A DNA stretch of 64,000 nucleotides from Prevotella sp. (GTDB taxonomy: Bacteria > Bacteroidota > Bacteroidia > Bacteroidales > Bacteroidaceae): NCBI GenBank assembly GCA_016285075.1, contig JAEEQB010000011.1, positions 29,390 to 93,389 on the forward strand, read 5' to 3'. Within the stretch, counting starts at the first letter, position 1. Each line of letters starts with the position of its first letter. Of the stretch, positions 1 through 11,176 are shown in pieces. The position numbers and the translations under genes are program-made. A model generated the notes under the pieces. It saw only the letters and a program-made list of their open reading frames with translations, was not told the DNA's origin and did not search any database.

Positions 1-2
1 GG

Positions 3-1808
3 GGCGAGTTGGCACTCAGCAACACTCACGAAGGTGATCCCAAGAACTACTATCTCTCCACTCAGACCATCACTTCCAACCCGATACCTGTAGGCACCTA
101 CAACGACATCACCTTCTACTGCTTAGCTAACTTTACTCCCGATATGATGACGGCTGCAGGCCTGACGGTGAGCGGCGGTAAGGTGACCGATACTACATTG
201 CCCACCGACTTCGAGACGAAGGTGATGCAGCCTATAGCCAATGGCATCAGTACTGTGCCCACCACAGGACTGCCCATGACGGGAAAGCTGACGCAAAGCT
301 CCTTCACGATTGTAAGGAGTACGCCCACGGACATCAGTGACCCGCTCATCCTTTGGCGCATGATGGCCAAACTTGAATTCCAGTTTACCAACCAGAGAAA
401 CAGCGATGTGCAAGTGTTGGGCATTGAGGTGGAACCCATCAACCAGGCCACAGCCAGCGGCAGCGGTGTGTACCTCATCAGTCAGGACAATTTGTTCTCG
501 CTCTATGACCTGAAAGCACCATACTACAGCACGACGGTAAATCAAACCGACGTCACCACCACATGGGCTCTTCACGATGCTGCTATACAGACGGTAGCTA
601 CAGTGCCGTCAGCACCCCTCATCTCTCAAGCACAGCTGATGTGGGGAGCAAAGCTGGAGTCAACAGGACAGATAACCGCAAATGGCACAGATCTGCAGAC
701 ATTCAAGGCCATCGAGAAGGTGACGACCCGCGATGAACGAGCTGCCGTCATTTTCACGGTGAAGGCCGCTAATGGCCTCACTTTCAAGCCAACGGGGCTG
801 TCGTTCAAAGCCTGTAGGGGAGGTACAGACGGCGGATATTTTGACGTGGTAGTGATTAACGGCGGAACGAGCACAGCAGTTGCAACAGGGGTACGCCCAG
901 AAAGGTACAATGTATCACCCTACCTGTCCACCTATTCCTACGACCTCAGCAGTCATAGTCTTGCCGCCACTGCTGGAGTGTTCTATGTGAAGATATATCT
1001 CTATAATCTGGATGCTGGCAAAGAGTATGCCTTTAGCGACGTAGTCATTACTGGTGATGTGAAGAACATTGACGGATCAACGGGAGAAGGCATCACCCTT
1101 CCCGCGCCGGCTCTGACTGACGTGGGACCGGTGACCTACACACCGGCATCTACTACTATTGCAGCAAACGGAGGTACAGGCTCTCTCTTCTTCTACGTGA
1201 ACGAGACTGATGCCACGTTCACCACTACTGAAAACCAACTGTCGCTGCGTTTCAAGATTCGGCGTGACGGCTACACCGAAGAGCTGCGCTATGGCGTGAC
1301 CATACCCTATATAGATGGCTTGACGGGCGGCGACGGTTTCAATGTCATCCGCCGCAACGACTGGATACATATTCCCATCTATATTGCTGATTGGATATTC
1401 CGTGTAGAGCCGCTCGCCTTTGTGCCCATTGCTGGTTACCCCGCAGTGACAGTCAGCAGCGATGCCCTCACCACCACTTTTAGTACGGGCGGATTGATTG
1501 CACTCAAGCCCTTTGCACAGAAAAATAACGACGGCACCTGGCGCGACTTCAGCGACCCGGAAGTGACGTTCGTGTCACTGTCATGGAAAAACAGCGACGG
1601 CACAGACGTATTTGGTAGCGGTAAAATCGTAAAGACCGCCTTCACCTACGATCCAGTCAACCACTGTGTCGTCGGCGAGCTGAACAATACCCTCAGCCCA
1701 GGCACCTACAAGACCACGCTCACCATCAACGTGAAGCTTGGCCCGTCGGGCAGCCAGTACGACTACAGCTTCAAGTGCAACGTCATTTTACAGATTCCGA
1801 ATCCATAG
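3..1808 (+). CDS. Fimbrillin-like surface protein, C-terminal part (5' end outside window)
   Basis: The reading frame is open to the left edge, so the true start lies upstream; the first in-window start-like codon (TTG at 9) is probably not the start. Near the visible N-terminus the text reads PMTGKL...ILWRMMAKLEFQFTN. This 'PMTG ... R-x-hydrophobic-AK' pattern is typical of the N-terminal domain of Bacteroidetes fimbrillin (FimA/Mfa-like) proteins. The rest is a Thr/Ser/Gly-rich beta-strand sequence with no catalytic motif. It ends 35 bases before the start of the giant T9SS protein and is probably co-transcribed with it. By family it would be an exported, lipid-anchored pilus or adhesin component. 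The lipobox cannot be seen because the start is missing. Confidence 0.6.
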   Translation, partial: GELALSNTHEGDPKNYYLSTQTITSNPIPVGTYNDITFYCLANFTPDMMTAAGLTVSGGKVTDTTLPTDFETKVMQPIANGISTVPTTGLPMTGKLTQSSFTIVRSTPTDISDPLILWRMMAKLEFQFTNQRNSDVQVLGIEVEPINQATASGSGVYLISQDNLFSLYDLKAPYYSTTVNQTDVTTTWALHDAAIQTVATVPSAPLISQAQLMWGAKLESTGQITANGTDLQTFKAIEKVTTRDERAAVIFTVKAANGLTFKPTGLSFKACRGGTDGGYFDVVVINGGTSTAVATGVRPERYNVSPYLSTYSYDLSSHSLAATAGVFYVKIYLYNLDAGKEYAFSDVVITGDVKNIDGSTGEGITLPAPALTDVGPVTYTPASTTIAANGGTGSLFFYVNETDATFTTTENQLSLRFKIRRDGYTEELRYGVTIPYIDGLTGGDGFNVIRRNDWIHIPIYIADWIFRVEPLAFVPIAGYPAVTVSSDALTTTFSTGGLIALKPFAQKNNDGTWRDFSDPEVTFVSLSWKNSDGTDVFGSGKIVKTAFTYDPVNHCVVGELNNTLSPGTYKTTLTINVKLGPSGSQYDYSFKCNVILQIPNP

Positions 1809-1843
1809 TATTAAAAAGTTCTTTCTTCATAAGCAAATAAGCA

Positions 1844-4800
1844 ATGAAAATGAAACAACTTCTCAGATATACCACAATCCTACTACGAACAGTCCTCCTG
1901 CTCGGAGCCTTGACCATATTGAACATACCGGCGCAGGCGCAGACAGCAGAGCAATGGGCTGCTATGCCCAATGCCTTTGAGACGAAAGTTCCCTCTGATG
2001 TTATAGGAGATGGTAAATATTACTATATACAGTTCTATTATAGTACCAATATTAGTTATCTCTCAGATCAAGGAAATGGGAATAAATTGTGGTCGAAAGA
2101 CTACATCCCGTTTGCCAAGAACCTACAATGGACTTTGGTGGGTACAGGTGTAGCCGACCAGTTTAAGTTGAAAAGTCTTAGTGGCAACTGGGCATATTTT
2201 AATGGAACTGATTACTTAAGTACTAATGACGAATCACAAGCATCCGTCTTTACATATTACAATCACAGCGGTGGAGGTTATGAGATAGGCCCCATCACAT
2301 ATACAGGTAACACCATCGCGGGTAATAAAAAGATTAGTAATGTCGAATATCCATGGGTCAACATTTGGAACAACAGCAAGGGAAACGACCGCAGCTGTCT
2401 TCGTGTGGCGAAACTGAAAGACAATGTTGCACACATAATTTATTGGCAAGAGACCATTTACAACAGTAATAATAATCCTGTCGACCCTAATGCAGATTCT
2501 CGTGCAAATGCAAACGGTTTCACTACCCATCATTATTTGACTTATTCAGGCACAGGTGATGTGATTTCAGATGCTGTATCTTCCCGTAAGTCAGTCGTGT
2601 GGTATTACGATGCTTGGAATACACTACCGACTCTTGCTGCCTACCACCAAGACGGTCTTTGGACGTTAGAGAAGGTTGGCGATAATGGTGAGTTCTATAT
2701 TAAGAAGTATGGAACAGAGGAATATCTAAACTATCAGAACGGCATCAGTGAATTAGGCCCTAAGAATGCGGATTACGGCCGATATGCTCTTGAATTCCCC
2801 AATGCCAACCGCTATACACGCATACAAAACGCCAATAAGTTCGAGAGTCATGCGCTCACCGCCGCCATGTTCTTTACTTGGAATGGGGTCGGCGCTAATG
2901 CAGCCCATGTCTCTGAAGATCAAGCGTCAATAGACTTCCATGCCAATAGCGAGGTGGGAAACGGTGGTACGATTGTCGGACGTGGTGATGTCAAATATAA
3001 TATCTATGCCGATTTGAGTGGATCTGCAAAGTTGATTTTCGAGGGTACACCAGGTATGCAACTCCGTGTGCTTTTAAACCGTTTGGAACCTATTGCTGAA
3101 GGTGAGGAAGGCTATGATCCAAACGGAGGAAGCTTAATCGAGCGATATTGCACTATCGGTGGTAATGGCATAGGTGAACTTAACGTGTCTGATCTTCCAT
3201 TCGTCCATCTTAATTCCATAAAAAACTGGTCGGGCAGCAATGGTACGGTCACTGCAATTACTTTTGAACGCACTAATTACACCGAAAGCAGTCTGGCCAG
3301 CAGCCAGTTCTATACATGGAACGGCGTCGATGCCGCTGCAACACATGCATCAGATACTCCTGCCGAGGGCGTAGAAATCAATATTAATACTTATCGTTAT
3401 CCAAACCAAGTGATTGCCGGTCTTGGTAATGCTTCTGTATACTATACAACTTATGCCGACCTTACTGGTTGCACCAAGATGATTATTGAGGGAGACCCTG
3501 GCATGAAGCTGCGTGTGCTTTTGAACCGTCCTGAGCCTGTTACTGGCGGAGATCCAAATGGAGGCACTGCTATTGAGCGAATAGTAACCATCAATAGTTA
3601 TGGAAAGGCCGAAGTTGATTTGTCTGACCTTCCATACGTTCATCTGAATGCTATTAAGGTAGCTGGTGATAGTCCTAACGGTTCCATCACATCAATCAAG
3701 TGCCTGACACCGGCCAGTGGTGGAAACAGCCTTTATCTGAGTTGTAGTAAAACCGATGGTGTTGCGGTGTCACAGGCTTATGGTGGAAATAATGATTATA
3801 AGTATACAACAGACTGGGTTGCAGGATTCATGCCCGTAGAGGTGCCTGTACCCAATAAGGATGAGTTTTATCAGGTCCAAGTGCGTCTTTTCTCGTCGAC
3901 TGGGGATCTTCTGAATTATACTGGAAATGCAGAAGCTTATACAGATGAGAAAGAAAAAAGTTATCTGTGGCAGTTGGAACAAGTTGAGGATTACAAGCAT
4001 TTCCGCCTGAAGAGAAAGTCTACTGGTGAATACCTTGCCGGTCAAAATAAAATGACTCAGCCTAATGACCCTGATGGAACAATCCCAAATCCTGATAACG
4101 GAGAATATTATAGCGCAGAAGTCAAAGATATCAGTAAGTATTTTGAAGATTTCTGGGTCAAGTGGTATTATGTTAGCCCTGTTAAGAAGGAGATAGTTGT
4201 CAATCACATGGTGACCCACAAAATCTCCTATCTGCAGCAATATGCGCAAGCAGGTTTGGGCAAGCAGGGACTGGCGACGGATGCTGATTCTGACTGGTGG
4301 AACTATGACAACAGTACGCAGAAGACCAACCATTTCGAGATAACTCACTATGTGAAGAGGGGAAATACCATCACGGTGGAGTTCCCGACGGTGCTGAACA
4401 AGAACAATGACCATATCTACTATCAGCGTTTCTACAACTACGATGAAGCCGATGAGGAGAATATGGACCTTGACAATTTGAAGGCTCACGTCAGTTTAGA
4501 TACTCGAGACGACGGTGACGTACAGTACTTCCTCTATAAAAATGGTATGGCCACGGGTCAGAAACTTGACTGGACAAGTATTGAAGATGGCGGTTATGCA
4601 CGTAATGTCCAGCGCAGGTTTAATTTCACGAACTCCGACGGTAATGCCTTTACAGTGGCTGCCGATGTGTCGCGCTATAGTGATTTGAGGTATTGGAATA
4701 CGACAGCACATTTAGAGGGTGACTTAGAGGAACCTTCACTCACCATGCGCTATATCTACTATATGAAGGATGCCAAGGTAATGGCGGCATCTCTGAGTAG

Positions 4801-7800
4801 TTATACAGAGCAACCAGGTGTGGCTGATGCTACAACATGGAAGGAGAATTTTACTGGTGATGCAGATGCTAAAGATGCTTTCCTTAACGATAACAACTGG
4901 ATGGAGACAAAGGAATTCCATTTCTCTGATACACCGTTACCATACGAAAACGATAAGTGGGCTGGCTACCGAGGCGAGTTCATTGGCCTGCGCCATGTGT
5001 TCTCTGACTACTGGGTGTTCGACGGTAATGGTACTGATGATGCCAATCTGGTGTCGGCTGTCGACAATGCCAGTGGCGGAAAGATTGAGGTAAGGATATA
5101 CGACCCTAACAATACTGGAATCAGGTTAGGCGGATGGAATCCGAATATTAACCTGAAGGGAACTAGGGAGGGTAACGATGAAGACTATCAAGGCTTCTAC
5201 TTCTATGACAAAGTGGCTCGAAATGTGAAGACACAGTATGGTGATAGCCGCTTCATTGTATTTAGGTATCCAAAGGATGGCGAAGGTAAAGCAACAACTG
5301 TTAACGTGGAAGAAGGGAAAGAGAAAAAGGCATATATCCATGTATATTTCAACAATAATGGAACCAGATATCAACTTGCCCAATTCACCGTCATCTTCGA
5401 TAAGAACTCTGATACCCGTCCTTGGAAATCTGTGAACAATTCTAATCAAGTGAAAGACTCTGACCGTGATCCAAAAAGACTCAGGGAGATGGCAGGAAAG
5501 CCTATTGCTAAAATCACTTTCGACTATCCTACAGGTGAAACCTATCATTATCCTTCTTCAGCTGCTGACGGTTCCCTTACACGACATGATGGCGTTGATG
5601 ACCGATATGGTACTATTGGTAACTCTAGCCCTATACCTTTGAGGTTCGATAATACCAACTATGCATTCGACGGTGATGGTTGTAACTGGGGCTCGTACGC
5701 CATGGTGACAACAAAAAACACGCAATGGGGTAATGGAAAGACTGCTTTGCCAGCGAATGATGCTACGCACGGTTATAACATTGGACCTGATGCAAACTTG
5801 CAGTCTGCTTTCCTCTATATCGATGCTTCTGAGCAGCCAGGTGACATTTGCTCTGCTGACTTCCAGGGAGAGTTTTGTGCAGGAGATAAGTTATTGTGTT
5901 CTGGCTGGATATCTGGTTCGAACAGATATAGCGATGATGGCGAATACCGTTGTCCGGGCGGTATCACGCTGACGGTAAAGGGAGAAAACATTGATACAGG
6001 AAAGAAAGAGACTATCTACCGCTTCTGTCCTGGTCAGTGCTATGAGTTAGACAATGGCACTACTAATGTTGACGGCAGTGATGGTAGTCAAGTGGTATGG
6101 CAGCAATTCTACTTCGAGTTTGGAACCACCAAGAAATATAAGAGGTATTGGATGGAGGTGAACAACAACTGCGTCAGCTCTAACGGTGGTGACTTTATGC
6201 TTGACAATGTGGAGGTGTTTGCCCTCGTGCCAGAAGTGATACCCGAGATGAATACACCTGTTTGTATCAACAAAGATGCCAGTGAGATGCAGTTGCTGAA
6301 GTTGAATATCGGTTTCGATAAGATTATTTCGGCAACTAACTCTACTGAAGTGACGGGTACGGGGACAGGTGTTAAGAAAGACATCTCTTTTGTATTCCTT
6401 GAGAAGGACAAGTTCCTTACGAAATTCTTGGAGAAGCTGAATGAATCACCTCTTAATTATGGTTTAGCAAATGTTAAAGAACTGGAAAAGAATATTGAAA
6501 AAGGTGAATACGAAAACCTAATCAATACCAACTCAGATTTTAAAGATGCTTATAAGGCTGCATTCAATTTCGCCATATTGGGCGATGAAACTAAAGTATG
6601 GGATTCCGATCCTGCCAGTTCTAATAATGTAAATGTAACGGCAGCGGTGCTGAACTACCATTGGAGCACCAAATTCACTGAAATGGAAACTTACAGTTTT
6701 GCCAAAGCCGTGAACGGGCAGGGTTCTGTCTTCCGTGAAACAGATACAAAATCGGGTGAGCGCTTCATCGTGATAAACGGCAACTATCCCAACAAATTGC
6801 CTTGGAAGACCGATACCGAGTATTATGTTATTCCTTACAATTCAAAAGTTGAAAGTATAACCGTGGCTTTGTATGAGGACTTTAACCTCTGCTCGGCTTG
6901 CTGTAAGAAAACGGAATTCCATTTAAATCCATCCATTCAAATCATAAGTATGGAGGCGTCTGACGTGACAGAGGAGTTGGTGGTTTGCGAGGGCAAGATA
7001 CCCACGTTGCTCACTAACCTGAAGGGCTACAATATTAACGGTGATGCAGTGCCTCTGACAAACCTGAATTTTGATTGGTGGTTAGGCAGTGAGACAACTC
7101 TGGCTACTCTGGATAATTATCATAAACAGGAGAATACTACAAAGACAGCCCGTCTTGACGAAGCCCTGTACATCTTGCGTCTTTATTATCCTGAGGTGAC
7201 ATCTCTTGACGGCGTAGTTCCACGCTCCCAAACTAACACTACGCAGACATTGTATCATCAGGGGCGTAATGATCCAGAACTCACGCAAGGTATGATTGAT
7301 TATCTGAAGTCGCTGGTGGATGCAGGACAGTTGATATTACATCAGAAATCTATCAGCGTCCCGGCAGAGAAAGCGAACGGAGAGGCAGACCCCTATTTCT
7401 ACCTCGTGGCTTGTCCTATCCATGACGGCTATTTCGAAAAGGCTCTGAATCCTGCAGCGAACAAATATGTAGCCTATTTCTGCGACGAGCCGCAAGGCTT
7501 GCGCATCAAGGTGGGCGAAAAAGCGCCTACCCTGAAATGCGGTTTTGTGCCGTATGAGAATGGATTCAGCAACTATGACTATACCTCCGTCAATGATGCG
7601 GTGCTGAGTATCCGTCTGGCCAAGAAGGAGCAGTTTGAGGAAGTGCAGCATGGTAATGTTAATGATAAACCGTCTGATACTTATAATACAACAGCAGACA
7701 ATGATAAACATTTCCTGTGGCTGCCTATCCGTAATGCTGAAGTAGAGTCAACGGCGGCAACGGGAGTTGTCAGGAAATCTGGCGACAGTAACGAGAGCAA

Positions 7801-10645
7801 CAACGACTATAATGTTTACTTGGCTTCTACTGATGACCCGGTATGGGATCAGAACATTTACACGGCAATGACCCAAACCGTCGCTTCTCTGCCTATAGTA
7901 GGTAAGATTGTTAAGCTGACTGCCGTTAACACCAAGGGAAGTACAGGCGTTGACCAGACTAGTAACCGCCTGTGTATCTACTTCACTGAGAACTTCGATG
8001 TGCGCGAGGGCTACAGCTATACGCTCAGCCTGCCTTACAAGGAGAACTCAGGTGATAATGCTTGTGATGGTACTATTCTTATTAATGTAAAGATTGTGCC
8101 CGACTACGAGGTGTGGACAGGCGGTGCAGGTAATACCGACTGGAACAACGACCAAAACTGGCGGCGTGCAGACGGAAACTCGAATCCAAGACTTAATGCT
8201 GCTGATGAGTTGTACGTAGGTGCAGCAGCTGATGGCTCTCCCCTGAAGGGATATAAATCTAACGATTTGAATTATCGCACAGACAATGACCGTGTGTTCC
8301 GCAAGGGCTTCGCACCGCTCTACTGTACGCACGTTCTGATGAAGAGCGATGAGTGGGGTAATGCACCTGAACTGTATGATGCACTTGATGGTGCAGGGTC
8401 ATTCTCGGCCTCACCGTTCCCCAACCTACGTGACACTTCGACACCAATCCTGAAGTTTGACATGCAGGCCAGAAAGTATGACATCTGGAGCGAGACCTAC
8501 GGCAGCACACCGGAAAAGGGACGTACTGGTGACCTTTTAGCAGAGATGTATCAGATAAATACCTGTGACGAGATTGCCTTCCAACCTGCTACCGAGTTGA
8601 GGAATGCCCACCTGCTGAACTATAACAACGCCTGGATGGAGTATCAGCTCGACATGGGCCGCTGGTACCTGCTTGGCTCGGCCTTGCAGGGCACCATTGC
8701 CGGTGAGTGGTATGCACCGACAGGTACGGCACAACAGAAGACCACCTACTATGATGCCGTGACCTTTGGTACTGGCTATGACCGATATAGCCCAGCCATC
8801 TACCAGCGCAGCTGGGACAAGGCCAAGGCCGTGCTCTATGAGGTAGGTTCGACATACGATCCTGCTGACAACCCCAATGACCTGGCATTGACAGATGGTA
8901 AGTTGCCTGGCTCCATACAACAGGGAACATGGAGTGGGAACTCGTGGAATATTTCAGGTGCCGACAGTTATCTCGACCGTTTAGGCTACAAGCCTTTAGG
9001 CAACAAAAAGGTGAACGTGGCTATCAAGGGCATCTGGAGCAATACATATAATGATGCCACGGTGGACTATACTAAGGGAGGCTTCTCTGTGATGGTGATG
9101 AATAACCTGAAGGGCGGAAGCAATGCCAATCCTGCCGTCATCCGTCTGCCGAAGGAAGATACGTGGTATGATTATTATGGCTTTGACCGCACGGGTGCTG
9201 ATAATCCTAATCAGTATGAGGACATTGGAACGAACACCCAACTGTCTGATGTGCGTACACTCAACCGCGCCAAGAACCGTGGTCGTCTGAAGACCGATTT
9301 GCTGCTGCCAGAATCGACTCATAAGCTGGAGAAAGAGGCAAGTAGTTATAAATATGGTGACAGACGTACATATACTCGTGTGCCTATCAAGGAAGAAGAC
9401 TTGACAACAATGATAACTGGTATCAGTAATCATCAAGAGACTGTATCTGCTGGTATCTCTAATATGGGCTACTATCTGGTAGAGAATCCATTCCCCTGTG
9501 GCATGAATATGGATCAGTTCTTTGAGACGAACACAGGGCTGGTGAAGAAATACTGGTTGCTAACGGCTACTGGTCAGCACTTGGTTCAGAAGGCTGTATC
9601 CGGTGATTGGATCGAGCAGGATGGTAATAATTTTGTAACAGCGAATGCCGTGGTGACTCCCGGACAGGGATTCTTTGTTCAAGCTACTACTGCAGGAGAT
9701 GCTACCACCATTACTTTCAACAAGGCTATGCAGGCGCAGAGCCGCTATGGCGTGAAAGCCGATACAGGTACTGACTATGAGATTGTTGTCGGAACGAAAC
9801 AGAAAATGACAACCAAGACGGAAACCGTTACATTAGATGATGGGTCTACGGAAACTGTTACAATTGAGGTTCCTGAGGTCGATACCGATGGTAACTATGT
9901 CATTGAAGTCATTACTGAAGATGTTACGGTCTTTAACTACGTGCAGACCTCAGAGACTGATAAGCAGTATGCTCTGAAGGCTCGTACTCGTTCTGGCGAG
10001 AAAGATAGTCCTTTGGGCCTGGTCATCACAGCCCAGCGTGGCGATATGCAGAGTAGCGCATTGGTGATGCAGCGCTCGAGTGCCAGCAACGACTTCCTGC
10101 CCGAGGAGGATACCGAAGTGTTTATCAACTCCGATTTGGAGTATGTGCCGATGGTCTACACGCTTTGCGGACGACTGGCTACTACCATCAATAGTATCCA
10201 TGACTTCAGCTGCTTACCGCTCGGCGTGGAGTCGGCAAGTGATGCTCCCTGCACGCTGACCTTCCATGGCGTGGAGATGCTGGGTGACTCGATTGCCTTC
10301 TACGACGCTGTGGAGCAGAAGCTGACGCCGCTTAAGTCGGGTATGCAGTTCGCTGTCAGCGGTCAGACACAGAACCGCTACTATCTCGTCCGAAGCCTGA
10401 ACCCGAAGGAGGCCGCCGAGGAGACGCATCTGCAGATATTCACAAAGGGCACCGTGGCTACGGTCATTGCTTCAACCCAAGAGCCGCTGACCATTGTGCG
10501 CTGTTTCGACGCGGCAGGCCGCCTCGTCTACAGCGCCAGCCCGCAGACGGCAGAACACAGCTTCGACCTGCCAGGCAATGGTGTCTACATCATAGAGGCT
10601 CAGACGGAGAACGACCGTAAGACGAAGAAGGTGATGACGAAGTAG
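1844..10645 (+). CDS. Giant (2,933 aa) secreted modular protein with T9SS C-terminal sorting domain
   Basis: The N-terminus is a Sec signal peptide (MKMKQLLRYTTILLRTVLLLGAL... ending PAQAQ-T). The last roughly 75 residues match a type IX secretion sorting domain (IVRCFDAAGRLVY ... GNGVYIIEAQ ... KTKKVMTK), so the protein probably crosses the outer membrane by T9SS and is surface-attached or released. Ricin-like or beta-trefoil-like snippets occur twice (LWTLEKV..EFYIKKYGTEEYL and LWQLEQV..HFRLKRKSTGEYL). Residues about 333-475 and 480-620 are a tandem duplication; both copies have (F/Y)TWNGV, a PGM-LRVLLNR core and DLP-VHLN. A TDWNNDQNWR segment seen in other T9SS cargo lies around residue 2,100. 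No hydrolase motif was recognised. The likely role is adhesion or glycan binding. The thioredoxin-like lipoprotein follows 24 bases later. Confidence 0.8.
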   Translation: MKMKQLLRYTTILLRTVLLLGALTILNIPAQAQTAEQWAAMPNAFETKVPSDVIGDGKYYYIQFYYSTNISYLSDQGNGNKLWSKDYIPFAKNLQWTLVGTGVADQFKLKSLSGNWAYFNGTDYLSTNDESQASVFTYYNHSGGGYEIGPITYTGNTIAGNKKISNVEYPWVNIWNNSKGNDRSCLRVAKLKDNVAHIIYWQETIYNSNNNPVDPNADSRANANGFTTHHYLTYSGTGDVISDAVSSRKSVVWYYDAWNTLPTLAAYHQDGLWTLEKVGDNGEFYIKKYGTEEYLNYQNGISELGPKNADYGRYALEFPNANRYTRIQNANKFESHALTAAMFFTWNGVGANAAHVSEDQASIDFHANSEVGNGGTIVGRGDVKYNIYADLSGSAKLIFEGTPGMQLRVLLNRLEPIAEGEEGYDPNGGSLIERYCTIGGNGIGELNVSDLPFVHLNSIKNWSGSNGTVTAITFERTNYTESSLASSQFYTWNGVDAAATHASDTPAEGVEININTYRYPNQVIAGLGNASVYYTTYADLTGCTKMIIEGDPGMKLRVLLNRPEPVTGGDPNGGTAIERIVTINSYGKAEVDLSDLPYVHLNAIKVAGDSPNGSITSIKCLTPASGGNSLYLSCSKTDGVAVSQAYGGNNDYKYTTDWVAGFMPVEVPVPNKDEFYQVQVRLFSSTGDLLNYTGNAEAYTDEKEKSYLWQLEQVEDYKHFRLKRKSTGEYLAGQNKMTQPNDPDGTIPNPDNGEYYSAEVKDISKYFEDFWVKWYYVSPVKKEIVVNHMVTHKISYLQQYAQAGLGKQGLATDADSDWWNYDNSTQKTNHFEITHYVKRGNTITVEFPTVLNKNNDHIYYQRFYNYDEADEENMDLDNLKAHVSLDTRDDGDVQYFLYKNGMATGQKLDWTSIEDGGYARNVQRRFNFTNSDGNAFTVAADVSRYSDLRYWNTTAHLEGDLEEPSLTMRYIYYMKDAKVMAASLSSYTEQPGVADATTWKENFTGDADAKDAFLNDNNWMETKEFHFSDTPLPYENDKWAGYRGEFIGLRHVFSDYWVFDGNGTDDANLVSAVDNASGGKIEVRIYDPNNTGIRLGGWNPNINLKGTREGNDEDYQGFYFYDKVARNVKTQYGDSRFIVFRYPKDGEGKATTVNVEEGKEKKAYIHVYFNNNGTRYQLAQFTVIFDKNSDTRPWKSVNNSNQVKDSDRDPKRLREMAGKPIAKITFDYPTGETYHYPSSAADGSLTRHDGVDDRYGTIGNSSPIPLRFDNTNYAFDGDGCNWGSYAMVTTKNTQWGNGKTALPANDATHGYNIGPDANLQSAFLYIDASEQPGDICSADFQGEFCAGDKLLCSGWISGSNRYSDDGEYRCPGGITLTVKGENIDTGKKETIYRFCPGQCYELDNGTTNVDGSDGSQVVWQQFYFEFGTTKKYKRYWMEVNNNCVSSNGGDFMLDNVEVFALVPEVIPEMNTPVCINKDASEMQLLKLNIGFDKIISATNSTEVTGTGTGVKKDISFVFLEKDKFLTKFLEKLNESPLNYGLANVKELEKNIEKGEYENLINTNSDFKDAYKAAFNFAILGDETKVWDSDPASSNNVNVTAAVLNYHWSTKFTEMETYSFAKAVNGQGSVFRETDTKSGERFIVINGNYPNKLPWKTDTEYYVIPYNSKVESITVALYEDFNLCSACCKKTEFHLNPSIQIISMEASDVTEELVVCEGKIPTLLTNLKGYNINGDAVPLTNLNFDWWLGSETTLATLDNYHKQENTTKTARLDEALYILRLYYPEVTSLDGVVPRSQTNTTQTLYHQGRNDPELTQGMIDYLKSLVDAGQLILHQKSISVPAEKANGEADPYFYLVACPIHDGYFEKALNPAANKYVAYFCDEPQGLRIKVGEKAPTLKCGFVPYENGFSNYDYTSVNDAVLSIRLAKKEQFEEVQHGNVNDKPSDTYNTTADNDKHFLWLPIRNAEVESTAATGVVRKSGDSNESNNDYNVYLASTDDPVWDQNIYTAMTQTVASLPIVGKIVKLTAVNTKGSTGVDQTSNRLCIYFTENFDVREGYSYTLSLPYKENSGDNACDGTILINVKIVPDYEVWTGGAGNTDWNNDQNWRRADGNSNPRLNAADELYVGAAADGSPLKGYKSNDLNYRTDNDRVFRKGFAPLYCTHVLMKSDEWGNAPELYDALDGAGSFSASPFPNLRDTSTPILKFDMQARKYDIWSETYGSTPEKGRTGDLLAEMYQINTCDEIAFQPATELRNAHLLNYNNAWMEYQLDMGRWYLLGSALQGTIAGEWYAPTGTAQQKTTYYDAVTFGTGYDRYSPAIYQRSWDKAKAVLYEVGSTYDPADNPNDLALTDGKLPGSIQQGTWSGNSWNISGADSYLDRLGYKPLGNKKVNVAIKGIWSNTYNDATVDYTKGGFSVMVMNNLKGGSNANPAVIRLPKEDTWYDYYGFDRTGADNPNQYEDIGTNTQLSDVRTLNRAKNRGRLKTDLLLPESTHKLEKEASSYKYGDRRTYTRVPIKEEDLTTMITGISNHQETVSAGISNMGYYLVENPFPCGMNMDQFFETNTGLVKKYWLLTATGQHLVQKAVSGDWIEQDGNNFVTANAVVTPGQGFFVQATTAGDATTITFNKAMQAQSRYGVKADTGTDYEIVVGTKQKMTTKTETVTLDDGSTETVTIEVPEVDTDGNYVIEVITEDVTVFNYVQTSETDKQYALKARTRSGEKDSPLGLVITAQRGDMQSSALVMQRSSASNDFLPEEDTEVFINSDLEYVPMVYTLCGRLATTINSIHDFSCLPLGVESASDAPCTLTFHGVEMLGDSIAFYDAVEQKLTPLKSGMQFAVSGQTQNRYYLVRSLNPKEAAEETHLQIFTKGTVATVIASTQEPLTIVRCFDAAGRLVYSASPQTAEHSFDLPGNGVYIIEAQTENDRKTKKVMTK

Positions 10646-10669
10646 CTTTTTGGTTACGAATTAAAACGA

Positions 10670-11176
10670 ATGGCACGAATGAGGCGCTTCTTACATCTTG
10701 CATCTTACATCTTGCTTCTCTCGTTGGCCGTAGGATGCAGCTCCGTCGTCGACGACGAGGAGAACGAGGTGAAGGAGTATGTCAAGGTGGGTGACCGCGT
10801 GCCAGCGTTTTCGGTGGAGGCGGTATGTGACGACGGATCGACAACGATGTTCTCTACGGCTGCACTGACGGGGGAAACAGTCATTGTGCTGTTTCATACG
10901 TCGTGCAGTGACTGTCAGCGTGAACTGCCACGCCTGAACGATTATTTCCTGCAAAACCGTAGCAAACCGGGCTTCCAGATGGTGGCCATCAGCCGTGAGG
11001 AGAGTGCTGAAAGCATAGCCACCTTCTGGAAAGCGCAGGGTCTGTCTATACCTTATTCCCCACAGGCAGACAGGCGTATCTACAACTTGTTTGCCTCATC
11101 AATCATTCCCAGGGTGTACTTCTGTTCCTCAGAAGGTATCGTTTCTAAGGTCTGTATAGAGAAGGTGGATTTTTAG
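10670..11176 (+). CDS. Thioredoxin-like (TlpA/ResA/AhpC-type) lipoprotein
   Basis: A short signal peptide ends in a lipobox (SLAVGC-SS), so this is a membrane-anchored periplasmic lipoprotein. The rest is a TlpA/redoxin fold: [13 protein letters not shown] near the start, [15 protein letters not shown] with the active-site CxxC (Cys-Ser-Asp-Cys), and a cis-Pro region SSIIPRVYF. It probably reduces or isomerises disulfides of exported proteins. It sits directly after the giant T9SS protein and may support folding of surface proteins. An in-frame ATG at 10679 is an alternative start. Its stop codon overlaps the convergent fhs stop by 4 bases. Confidence 0.75.
   Translation: MARMRRFLHLASYILLLSLAVGCSSVVDDEENEVKEYVKVGDRVPAFSVEAVCDDGSTTMFSTAALTGETVIVLFHTSCSDCQRELPRLNDYFLQNRSKPGFQMVAISREESAESIATFWKAQGLSIPYSPQADRRIYNLFASSIIPRVYFCSSEGIVSKVCIEKVDF

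Noticed and set aside
3770..4489. 239-codon minus-strand open frame inside the giant T9SS gene
   Set aside because: Antisense to a continuous coding frame with signal peptide and sorting domain; no protein-like motifs.
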